A stretch of DNA of 34,161 bases from CAYFMP01 sp964344215. Lineage in GTDB: Bacteria > Pseudomonadota > Alphaproteobacteria > Rhodospirillales > Casp-alpha2. The stretch is from positions 1 through 34,161 of the forward strand of contig CAYFMP010000038.1 in assembly GCA_964344215.1 (NCBI GenBank). The letters run 5' to 3'. Position numbers and translations under genes: made by a program. Positions 6,278 through 13,202 of this stretch are shown one piece after another; positions within the stretch are counted from its first letter, which is position 1, and each line of letters opens with the position of its first letter. The notes beneath the pieces are model-generated. The model made no database searches. It saw nothing but the letters and a program-made list of their open reading frames with translations, and was not told where the DNA came from.

Positions 6278-6973
6278 ATGGGTAATCAGGCTGGATACCC
6301 CGACTCGCTGCCCGACGGCGCCGAGATCGACGACGGAGTCTGGTCGCAGCTCGTCAATCGGGTTGCGGCCGGTCCCCGCCGCGCCGCGTTGTTCCTCGAT
6401 CGCGACGGCGTCGTCGTCGAGGAAGTCAACTACCTGCACCGCCCCGAAGACGCCCGCCTGATTCCCGGAGCCGTCGACATCGTCGGCCGCTGCAACCGGC
6501 TCGGCGTGCCGGCGGTGGTCGTCACCAACCAGGCCGGCATCGGATATGGGCGTTACGGTTGGGACGCATTTATCGCCGTTCAGGAGAAGATCGCCGACGA
6601 CCTCATCGACGCCGGCGTCTTCGTCAATGCGGTTTATGCCTGCCCACACCACGCCGACGCTCGTCCGCCCTACGACACGCCCGATCACCCGTGCCGCAAA
6701 CCCAACCCCGGTATGCTGATCCGCGCCGCCGAGATGCTGCCGATCGACCTCGGCCGGTCGTGGATCGTCGGCGACCGGGCCAGCGACCTGGCGGCCGGGC
6801 TGAACGCCGGCCTGGCTGGCGGCTTTCATGTCCTGAGCGGACACGGCAGCGACCCCGGCGAACGCGAAAAGGTAATGCAACTGCGTGACGGACGGTTTCA
6901 GGTGCTGACCGGGGACTCGATCGCCGACGCCAGAGGTCTCGCCCTATTGGCCGACACGCCGGTTCAAGTTTGA
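6278..6973 (+). CDS. HAD-superfamily phosphatase, GmhB/histidinol-phosphatase type
   Basis: A 231-residue HAD-IIIA phosphatase. Motif I is FLDRDGVVV with nucleophile Asp41 and acid/base Asp43. Motif II is TNQAGIGYG (83-91). Lys141 in CRKPNPGM is motif III, and IVGDRASD (163-170) is motif IV. The family includes D-glycero-D-manno-heptose-1,7-bisphosphate phosphatase (GmhB) and the HisB phosphatase domain. The zinc loop is altered: CPHH (122-125) is present, but the later Cys-x-Cys is DHPC with only Cys139. It also has an extra 30-residue N-terminal segment. No heptose or histidine genes adjoin it, so the substrate is not assigned. Its end overlaps the convergent diguanylate cyclase gene by 10 bases. 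Confidence 0.8.
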   Translation: MGNQAGYPDSLPDGAEIDDGVWSQLVNRVAAGPRRAALFLDRDGVVVEEVNYLHRPEDARLIPGAVDIVGRCNRLGVPAVVVTNQAGIGYGRYGWDAFIAVQEKIADDLIDAGVFVNAVYACPHHADARPPYDTPDHPCRKPNPGMLIRAAEMLPIDLGRSWIVGDRASDLAAGLNAGLAGGFHVLSGHGSDPGEREKVMQLRDGRFQVLTGDSIADARGLALLADTPVQV

Positions 6974-8685
6974 ACCACCAGGTTGCGGCCGCTGTTCTTG
7001 GCTTCGTAAAGGGCCCTATCGGCGGCCTCGATGAGGGTGGCGCCGGTATCATGGGTCGGAAACGCCGCCACGCCGCAGCTCACCGTCACCGTGAACGAAT
7101 TCTCCCCTGCCCGATGCGTGATATCGGAAAACGCCTCCCTGATTTGGTCGGCCACCATAAACGCCTCGTCGGCCGCCGTCCCGATAAGCACCAGGCCGAA
7201 TTCCTCGCCGCCCATCCGTCCGATCACGTCGATGCTGCGCAGCCTTTGGCGCAACAGGTGGGCCATACTGCGGATGACTTGGTCGCCAACGCCGTGTCCG
7301 TGATTGTCGTTGACCGCCTTGAAGTGATCGATATCGAGCATGACGAAGGCGAGCGGCGCCTTGTTGCGCCGGGCCCGTTCGATCTCCGTATCCAACATCT
7401 GCTTTGTGGTCGAGTGGTTGATCAGCCCGGTCAGGCTGTCGCGGACCATGCGCGAACGCAATATCCGATAGCGCCGTCCCCGCGTCTTGACGGACGTCAC
7501 CAGATGCTCGGGGATCACGGGCTTGGTCAGGAAGTCGTCGCCGCCATGGCTCAAGGCGGCTATCTGGGTGTCGGGATCGGTCTCGGCGGACAGGAAGATG
7601 ATCGGGGTGCCGACGAAGCTCTCCTGCTGGCGAATCACCTCGGCAAGTTCCTGGCCGCCGCACCTCGGCATGTAGATGTCGAGCAGGATGATTTCCGGAA
7701 CGAAGGCGTCGAGCGCCCCCATGATCGACGCCGGGTCGGTCACCGTCGCTGTGATCATGCCCGCCGATCGCAGCACGATTTCCATATGGCGCGCCACGTC
7801 GGGATCGTCATCGACGATGAGCACGCGATAGGGCTCGGCTTCTTCGACACCGGTCAGTCGGTCGAGCACATCGACCAGGGCAAAACCACTGACCGGTTCG
7901 ACCATGTAGGCGTCACAGCCGGCGCGGACCGCCGCCAATCGGGATTCCAGATCGCCTCGCGCCGACAGGAACACGACCGGACAGGCGATGTTGCCGGCCC
8001 CGCGCAATCCGGCCACCACGTCGGCACCGCCGGTGTCGAAGCCGCCGAACCCCAGTTCGACGACAAGGGCAACGGGAGAAAGATCGCGCAGGGCGGCGCT
8101 GACGGCTTCGGCCCGGTCGGCCACCGCGACCTCGAAGCCGAAGGTCTCGAGATCGGTTTTGACATGCTCGATCTCGCCCGGCTCCGATTGGGCAACGACA
8201 ACCCGCCGCACCGCGGCCTTGACTTCGGGTGCCGGTAGTTCTGCAGGCAACGGGGAGAGCTGACGGGTCTTCTCGGCGTTGATCTCGCTAACGGCGAGAC
8301 GGGTCAGGTTGCCGAGCTTGATCCGAACCTCATCCCAGTTCGGCGGTGGCGGCAGTCGCCCCGAGCCTTCCGGACCGCTGACCTCTTCCCATAGGCCCCT
8401 GGCGACTTCGGATATCTCGCTGAGGCCGAACGTTCCGGCCGATCCAACCAACCTCCGGGTAGCCTGATCGAAGGCGGTAAAGTCCTCCGAGCACGGTTCT
8501 GACGAGGGATTGTCGATCAACGTCTCGGTCCGCGAAACGACGTCATCGATCATCGCTTGCAGGCTCGAATCGACGAAGGACTTCCGAAGACTCTGGAGTT
8601 TCTGCTCGACGGTCGAACCGCTTTCCGGCATCGCAAGAGTTTCCAAACCACCGGCCCGGCTCATCGCAGCGAACCGGACGATCAA
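6964..8685 (-). CDS. diguanylate cyclase with receiver and degenerate HPt/receiver modules
   Basis: A cytoplasmic enzyme predicted to make cyclic di-GMP from GTP. Numbered from the TTG at 8685, it has four parts. An HPt-like helix bundle (about 65-135) has RRLVGSAGTFGL at the site where the phosphohistidine should be, so the His is missing. A degenerate receiver (160-279) lacks the acidic pair, has Glu210 near the phosphoacceptor position, and has Glu263 for the conserved Lys. An intact receiver (286-405) has DDD at 292-294, Asp336 and Lys388. The GGDEF domain (410-573) has GGEEF at 492-496 and an inhibitory RSID at 483-486. The TTG overlaps the MarR stop (ATTGA), suggesting translational coupling; ATG starts at 8664 or 8631 are alternatives. 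Confidence 0.9.
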   Translation of the reverse strand: MIVRFAAMSRAGGLETLAMPESGSTVEQKLQSLRKSFVDSSLQAMIDDVVSRTETLIDNPSSEPCSEDFTAFDQATRRLVGSAGTFGLSEISEVARGLWEEVSGPEGSGRLPPPPNWDEVRIKLGNLTRLAVSEINAEKTRQLSPLPAELPAPEVKAAVRRVVVAQSEPGEIEHVKTDLETFGFEVAVADRAEAVSAALRDLSPVALVVELGFGGFDTGGADVVAGLRGAGNIACPVVFLSARGDLESRLAAVRAGCDAYMVEPVSGFALVDVLDRLTGVEEAEPYRVLIVDDDPDVARHMEIVLRSAGMITATVTDPASIMGALDAFVPEIILLDIYMPRCGGQELAEVIRQQESFVGTPIIFLSAETDPDTQIAALSHGGDDFLTKPVIPEHLVTSVKTRGRRYRILRSRMVRDSLTGLINHSTTKQMLDTEIERARRNKAPLAFVMLDIDHFKAVNDNHGHGVGDQVIRSMAHLLRQRLRSIDVIGRMGGEEFGLVLIGTAADEAFMVADQIREAFSDITHRAGENSFTVTVSCGVAAFPTHDTGATLIEAADRALYEAKNSGRNLVVQT

Positions 8686-9149
8686 TCCCCGTAGCGTATG
8701 TGATCGGCCCAGGTTCGCTCAAGAACCCTGAGCGCGCCACAGACTCTATCCACTTCCCCCTCGGCAAGATCGCGCGACACGAAAGCGGCGGCGTTCTTGT
8801 CCTCCATTTCACGGATTCCCCGGACCACGTTCTTCGCCTTGTCGGTAAGACGGACCGTAACCGAGCGTTTGTCGTGGGCCGAACGTTCCTGTTCCAGATA
8901 ATCGAGGTCGGTCAGCTTCTTGACGTTATAGGAAACATTCGACCCCTGATAGTAGCCGCGTTCGACGAGGTCGCGAATGACGACCTCCTCGTCGCCGATG
9001 TTATTCAACAGCAATGCCTGAACACCGTTAATGTCTTTGACTCCCATCCGGTTGAGCTCGGCCCGTAGGACGTCGATGAACCTACGGTGCAGCCGTTCGA
9101 TCAATCGGGTCAGTTCGAGGTATTCCTTGTTCACGGCAGAAGTATTCAC
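8682..9149 (-). CDS. MarR-family regulator, LdtR-like
   Basis: A 155-residue winged-helix regulator. The DNA-binding core is IRDLVERGYYQGSNVSYNVKKL (recognition helix), followed by the wing DYLEQERSAHDKRSVTVRLTDKA, with dimerisation helices at both ends. It resembles the alphaproteobacterial LdtR group, which controls L,D-transpeptidase and stress genes, but the target here is unknown. The start is a GTG at 9149 with AAGGA about 9 bases upstream. The stop overlaps the start of the diguanylate cyclase gene, so the two are one operon. A promoter and a TTGTACAA palindrome upstream suggest autoregulation. Confidence 0.88.
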   Translation of the reverse strand: MNTSAVNKEYLELTRLIERLHRRFIDVLRAELNRMGVKDINGVQALLLNNIGDEEVVIRDLVERGYYQGSNVSYNVKKLTDLDYLEQERSAHDKRSVTVRLTDKAKNVVRGIREMEDKNAAAFVSRDLAEGEVDRVCGALRVLERTWADHIRYGD

Positions 9150-9163
9150 TGCAAAAGTTCCTT

Positions 9164-9204
9164 TTGTACAAGGGTTTTATAGGCACTTTGTCAGAATCCG
9201 GCAA
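9164..9204 (-). promoter_or_regulatory. promoter and operator for the MarR-diguanylate cyclase operon
   Basis: On the minus strand TTGCCG (9204-9199) and TATAAA (9181-9176) are 17 bases apart. The 8-base palindrome TTGTACAA at 9164-9171 falls at the predicted transcription start, a position where a bound MarR dimer would block initiation. The palindrome is short, so the operator assignment is tentative. Confidence 0.55.
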
Positions 9205-9238
9205 GCCGGGTGAGATGCTGTCGGCATCCCAAGACAAG

Positions 9239-9304
9239 GGTGCCGGAAAGCGACCCCCGTCCACTTCCCGGCACCTCCGTGCCGCCAGAACTCGGAGCGG
9301 CACG
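9239..9304. repeat. overlapping, mutually exclusive hairpins
   Basis: Three perfect stems share arms. GGTGCCGG (9239-9246) pairs with CCGGCACC (9268-9275). CGGCAC (9269-9274) pairs with GTGCCG (9279-9284). CGTGCCGC (9278-9285) pairs with GCGGCACG (9297-9304). Forming the middle hairpin excludes both others. The cluster lies downstream of the small exported-protein gene and upstream of the MarR promoter. There is no T-run on either strand. Confidence 0.45.
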
Positions 9305-9321
9305 TATATCCCCTGTTGGCG

Positions 9322-9714
9322 TCAGAACCCGCGTCGATGGGGTACAATCACTTGAAAATCCTCCGGCAGGGCGGCGCCGAGCGGGTATACGGTCCGCCGT
9401 CCCTTGCGTGCGAACGGCCGGCCTTGCTCGAACAGATAGATTTGATACCGAGAGGCCCCGTTCAGCGCCGCCGGCAGCGGCATTCCATGGTGGCGAGCCG
9501 CCCAGAAAGCGTCGACGGGCAAGCTCCCCTCGCCCAGATACCCGGCCACGGCATCGTACTCGTCGGCGACAGCCGGTCGCGGCTGCCGCGAAACGTCCAC
9601 TAGCGGCGCCACCATGCCGGCGATCAGAAGACCGGCAACGGCCGGCGTCGCCGCCACCGCGCCGAGGCGGCATCGGGAAAGTTTGCATAGACGTCTCAAA
9701 CCGGAAACCAGCAT
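9322..9714 (-). CDS. small predicted exported or membrane-anchored protein
   Basis: A 130-residue protein I do not recognise. It has a basic N-terminus (LRRLCKLSRCR), one hydrophobic segment at about residues 17-37 (LGAVAATPAVAGLLIAGMVA), and a soluble C-terminal part, including ASRYQIYLFEQGRPFARKG and LGAALPEDFQVIVP, that would lie in the periplasm. The start is preceded by GGTAAAG. Coding potential is judged from amino-acid texture only, and competing frames exist on both strands, so it may not be real. It lies next to a strikingly AT-rich block. Confidence 0.5.
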   Translation of the reverse strand: MLVSGLRRLCKLSRCRLGAVAATPAVAGLLIAGMVAPLVDVSRQPRPAVADEYDAVAGYLGEGSLPVDAFWAARHHGMPLPAALNGASRYQIYLFEQGRPFARKGRRTVYPLGAALPEDFQVIVPHRRGF

Positions 9715-9741
9715 TGCTTTACCAATATTCCAAGTCCTGCC

Positions 9742-9844
9742 GTTTGTTTTTTATTATATAAACTAACATAATTATTACAATTATATTATTTATTCATATT
9801 ATTTACTCAGAATTATATAAATTTTTATCTAAATTATTGTTTGA
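9742..9844. other. extreme AT-rich block
   Basis: In 9751-9840 only 9 of 90 bases are G or C, whereas the surrounding genes are GC-rich. It holds many TATAAT-like words and the small hairpin ATAATT-attac-AATTAT, but no long reading frame. It separates the minus-strand small-protein gene from the plus-strand FAH-family gene. It could be a divergent promoter region with UP-like sequence, a target of a silencing protein, or a foreign remnant. No DnaA boxes were recognised. Confidence 0.7.
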
Positions 9845-9876
9845 ACGAGACTGACCGATCCAACCGATATGGATGG

Positions 9877-9906
9877 TTGACCTGACCGCCAAAGGCCGCT
9901 TATGTG
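9877..9906 (+). promoter_or_regulatory. candidate promoter for the FAH-family hydrolase
   Basis: TTGACC (9877-9882) and TATGTG (9901-9906) are separated by 18 bases, about 70 bases before the FAH-family start at 9974. The -35 is good and the -10 moderate. Confidence 0.4.
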
Positions 9907-9973
9907 GCGGCTGTCCAACCGACCAAGGGAAACGGCGGCCCCCCGAGCGGCGCGCCTCGATACGAGGACCCCC

Positions 9974-10822
9974 ATGAAGCTTCTACGCTATGGCCCGCCC
10001 GGCGCGGAAAATCCCGGGCTCATCGACGAACAAGGCAGGGTTCGAGACCTCTCCGACAAGATCAACGAAATCGATGCCGCCGCCTTGGCCCCTGATCGAC
10101 TGGCGGCGTTGGCCAAGATCGAGCCGGAGTCGCTGCCGGTCGTCGAGGGACCGGTCCGTTTCGGCCAACCCGTCGCCGATGTCGGCAAGATCGTCGCCGT
10201 CGGCCTCAACTATGCCGATCACGCGCGCGAAACCAAACTCGACATCCCCGACGAACCGGTCCTGTTCACCAAGGCGATCACCTCGTTGAGCGGCCCCAAC
10301 GATCCGGTGGTGCTGCCGCGCGGTTCCGAAAAGGGCGATTGGGAGGTCGAACTGGCGGTCGTCATCGGCAAACGTGCGAGCTATGTCGACCAAGCAGAGT
10401 CCTTCGACCACATCGCCGGTTACGCTGTCATGAACGATGTTTCCGAGCGTGGTTTCCAACTCGACGGCACCGGTCAGTGGGTAAAAGGCAAGAGCGCCGA
10501 CACCTTCGCGCCGTTCGGCCCCTGGCTGGTCACCCGCGACGAAATCCAGGATCCGCAGTCCCTCAACATTTGGCTCGAACTGAACGGCGAGCGCCAGCAG
10601 GACAGCAACACCTCGACGATGATTTTCGGGGTTGGACACTTGGTCAGCTACATCAGCAACTACATGACCCTGTTGCCGGGCGACGTGATCGCCACCGGCA
10701 CGCCGCCCGGGGTCGGGCTCGGTCAAACTCCGCAGCGTTTCCTGAAATCCGGCGATGTCATGCGGCTCGGCGTCGAGGGATTGGGCGAACAGAGCCAGGA
10801 AGTCCGAGCCTACGACGAATAG
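9974..10822 (+). CDS. fumarylacetoacetate hydrolase-family protein
   Basis: A 282-residue metal-dependent hydrolase or lyase of the FAH family, closest in style to the 2,4-diketo-3-deoxy-L-fuconate hydrolase/ureidoglycolate lyase-like group. The N-terminal part (1-65) is the small domain. The FAH core starts at KIVAVGLNYADHARE (72-86). The expected metal ligands are Glu124 and Glu126 in WEVELAVVIG and Asp155 in MNDVSERGF. The C-terminal GDVIATGTPPGVGLG motif is typical. The ATG at 9974 has GAGGA six bases upstream; an upstream start at 9902 would add an unlikely 24-residue tail. Substrate cannot be read from sequence. It converges with a hydroxypyruvate isomerase gene six bases away. Confidence 0.9.
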   Translation: MKLLRYGPPGAENPGLIDEQGRVRDLSDKINEIDAAALAPDRLAALAKIEPESLPVVEGPVRFGQPVADVGKIVAVGLNYADHARETKLDIPDEPVLFTKAITSLSGPNDPVVLPRGSEKGDWEVELAVVIGKRASYVDQAESFDHIAGYAVMNDVSERGFQLDGTGQWVKGKSADTFAPFGPWLVTRDEIQDPQSLNIWLELNGERQQDSNTSTMIFGVGHLVSYISNYMTLLPGDVIATGTPPGVGLGQTPQRFLKSGDVMRLGVEGLGEQSQEVRAYDE

Positions 10823-10828
10823 GCACGT

Positions 10829-11644
10829 TCAGTCGACGCTGCGGAACGGCTTGCCGATACCGAACACCGAAGCCCAGCCGAGTCCCTTCAGCGTTCCTTC
10901 GCACGGTTCGTATTCGCAGCCGATCCAGCCGCCGTACCCCATTCCGTCGATGGCCTCGAACAGGGCTATGTGGTTGATCTCGCCGTCGGCATCGGCGGTC
11001 GTCGGCTCGTGTCGGCCGGGCGCGCTCGCGACCTGCAAATGTCCGATTACATCGAGATTGTCGCGCACCGTTTCGAGTAGGTCCTCGCCTGACATGGCGC
11101 CGTGGTAGAGATCGTATTGCAGGAACAGGTTGGGCCTGTTGACGACGGCCATGACGGCGCGGGCCTGCACGGCGCTGCCAAGCACGTATCCCGGCACGTC
11201 GATGGCATTGAGCGGTTCGATAAGGACGGCGATCCCTTCCCTTCCGAGAGTTTCGGCCGCGTACCTCAGGTTCTCGGCATAAACCGCCATCGCCGTCTCG
11301 GTCGACGTCTCAGGGCCGGGCACCCCCGCCATCACGTGAACCCGCCGGCAGCCCAGACGCAGGGCACACGCCATGGCTTCGTCGATAGTGGCCTTGAACT
11401 CTTCGGTCCGGCCCGGCACGGCGGCCAAGCCGCGCTCGCCCACCTCCCAGTCGCCGGGCGGTGCATTGATCAGAACCATTTCCAGGCTAGTATCGTCGAG
11501 CCGCGTACGGATCTCATCGACCGGCCCGCCATAGGGGAACTGATGCTCGACCCCGCGAAAACCAGCTTCCGCAGCGGCTCCGAACCGCTCCAGGAGCGGC
11601 ACCTCCTGAAACATCATCCGGATATTGGCGGCGAATCTCGGCAC
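10829..11644 (-). CDS. hyi: hydroxypyruvate isomerase
   Basis: A 271-residue TIM-barrel isomerase of the AP-endonuclease-2/xylose-isomerase-like superfamily. It is predicted to interconvert hydroxypyruvate and tartronate semialdehyde in glyoxylate metabolism. Family marks are the N-terminus PRFAANIRMMF, the metal-site segment LIEPLNAIDVPGY, QYDLYH, and the end sequence WIGCEYEP with LGW. I chose the GTG at 11644 because it gives the usual PRFAAN start. A TTG at 11653 overlapping the previous stop (ATTGA) is an alternative and would give coupling. It lies directly downstream of the ELM1-family gene. Confidence 0.85.
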   Translation of the reverse strand: MPRFAANIRMMFQEVPLLERFGAAAEAGFRGVEHQFPYGGPVDEIRTRLDDTSLEMVLINAPPGDWEVGERGLAAVPGRTEEFKATIDEAMACALRLGCRRVHVMAGVPGPETSTETAMAVYAENLRYAAETLGREGIAVLIEPLNAIDVPGYVLGSAVQARAVMAVVNRPNLFLQYDLYHGAMSGEDLLETVRDNLDVIGHLQVASAPGRHEPTTADADGEINHIALFEAIDGMGYGGWIGCEYEPCEGTLKGLGWASVFGIGKPFRSVD

Positions 11645-11649
11645 CGGAT

Positions 11650-12624
11650 TCAATCCGCCAGGACGAGACGGATGGCGGCGGCGATGTCAGCCGCCGCATT
11701 AAGCGGAGGATGCGTCCATTCGGCGAACGTGCCGTCGAACGGTCGGGCGTAACCGCGCTCAAAAAGTTCGTCGTGAAAACGACGGTGCTTGGCCGTAATC
11801 AAGGCCTGAGGCCCGTAGATGTAGACCGGAGACGGAACCGCGCAGGCTTCCGAGACCATGGACATCGATTCGCCGCTGACGACGACCGCATCGGCAAGAG
11901 CAAGGAACCCTTGGTAGGGGTTGTCGTCGCCCTCTCCCCATCGGTGAACCCGGGCCGGCACCTCGATCTCGCCGATCAGGGCATCGGCGGCCGACCCGGT
12001 GCGCCGGCTGGTTGTGACGAGCACAGAGCCACCGGCCTCGGCCGCCATGTTCGAGGTCATCCAACCCAATTCCCGGGCCATGCCGTCGGTGAAACGGCGG
12101 CGCCGGGTCGAACCGCCGACGATCAGCGCCACCCGCGGCTTCGGAAACCCGGACAGTCGCGCCCCCCACTCTTGCGCCGCCTTCGCGAGGATTTCGGCGG
12201 TCAGTCCATGAGGCGCGCCGGTCGTCTTCAGGATGTTCGGCGCATCGGCGACGGCATCGTGGTTGGGGACGGCGATCAGGTCGATTTCCCCAACAGCGCC
12301 GCCCGGGTGCATGATTTGGATTATCTTGGTTCGGTCGCCGCTCAATTGCTTGACGTTCCGCGCCACTGGCGCCGTTCGGCGGCCGGCGGCGATGACCGCG
12401 TCCGGCCAAGGTGGCCGCAACGCATCCCGGCTCCCCGCCGATAATCCTGCGAAGGAAGCTCCCAGCAGGAAGTTGGGGAGGCGCCCGGCCCATCCGTAGT
12501 CGAGGTTCATCTCTCTGAATTCGAGGTCCAAGGCGTGCGCTACGCCGAGACACTGGCTGCGGTTGCCGGGTCGGTCGTCAAGCAGTAGCCAGATCGGTCG
12601 ATCGATCTCAGAAGTCGATGACAC
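11650..12624 (-). CDS. ELM1-family protein (DUF1022)
   Basis: About 324 residues of the mitochondrial-fission ELM1 family, found in plants and alphaproteobacteria and predicted to have a glycosyltransferase-B-like fold. Recognisable parts are an N-terminal LLLDDRPGNRSQCLGVAHAL, a central LIVGGSTRRRRF, and the late VVVSGESMSMVSEACA followed by PVYIYGP. In plants the family acts in mitochondrial fission; the bacterial role is unknown. The GTG at 12624 has AAGGA eight bases upstream; GTGs at 12627 and 12678 are alternatives. It is divergent from hspQ and just upstream of hyi. Confidence 0.85.
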   Translation of the reverse strand: MSSTSEIDRPIWLLLDDRPGNRSQCLGVAHALDLEFREMNLDYGWAGRLPNFLLGASFAGLSAGSRDALRPPWPDAVIAAGRRTAPVARNVKQLSGDRTKIIQIMHPGGAVGEIDLIAVPNHDAVADAPNILKTTGAPHGLTAEILAKAAQEWGARLSGFPKPRVALIVGGSTRRRRFTDGMARELGWMTSNMAAEAGGSVLVTTSRRTGSAADALIGEIEVPARVHRWGEGDDNPYQGFLALADAVVVSGESMSMVSEACAVPSPVYIYGPQALITAKHRRFHDELFERGYARPFDGTFAEWTHPPLNAAADIAAAIRLVLAD

Positions 12625-12790
12625 CACGTCTTTCCTTGTTCCCGGCCCGGTATCGCTTCGGCCCGTTCCTTCTACCACTTGCGTCGAACCAGAGGAACAT
12701 CGTCATCTGTTGAATACTATGGCAATCAGCGCAACCGGCCGTTATACTCGCCGACATACCATCATATTCGACCAACGGACGGCATCTCTC

Positions 12791-13111
12791 ATGGATACAC
12801 GAAGTTCAGCCAAGTTCTCGGTAGGACAGATCATTCACCACCGGCTGTTCGAATACCGCGGCGTGATCTTCGACGTCGATCCCTATTTCCACGGGTCCGA
12901 GGATTGGTACGAGAACGTCGCCAAGAGCCGGCCGCCGAAGGATGCGCCCTGGTACCACGTTCTGGTCGACGGCGGCGGACACCGGACCTATGTCGCCGAA
13001 CGCAACCTGGAAATCGACAAAACAGGAGCCCCGATCGACCACCCCGACGTTTTCGAGTATTTCAAGGCGTTGGGCGACAACGGCTACGTCCCGCGCCGCA
13101 AGGATAATTGA
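12791..13111 (+). CDS. hspQ: heat shock protein HspQ
   Basis: A 106-residue YccV/HspQ-family protein (hemimethylated-DNA-binding domain). In E. coli HspQ binds a DnaA variant and acts as a specificity-enhancing factor for Lon protease. Family marks are KFSVGQIIHHRLFEYRGVIFDVDP at residues 8-31, DAPWYHVLVDG in the middle, and TYVAERNLE. The ATG at 12791 gives the normal length; upstream starts would add a tail not seen in the family. The Shine-Dalgarno is weak. It stands alone ahead of a sensor kinase gene. Confidence 0.9.
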   Translation: MDTRSSAKFSVGQIIHHRLFEYRGVIFDVDPYFHGSEDWYENVAKSRPPKDAPWYHVLVDGGGHRTYVAERNLEIDKTGAPIDHPDVFEYFKALGDNGYVPRRKDN

Positions 13112-13202
13112 TCGGCGGCTTTCGAAGTCGGATCGTGGAGGTACCGATCAAGGCCTGCGTCCAAGCGCTCGCCAACCCGGGTAATGGCCGAGAAGAGTGA
13201 GC

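Noticed and set aside
6970..8238. 422-codon plus-strand open frame
   Set aside because: Antisense to the diguanylate cyclase, whose receiver and GGDEF motifs are unmistakable.
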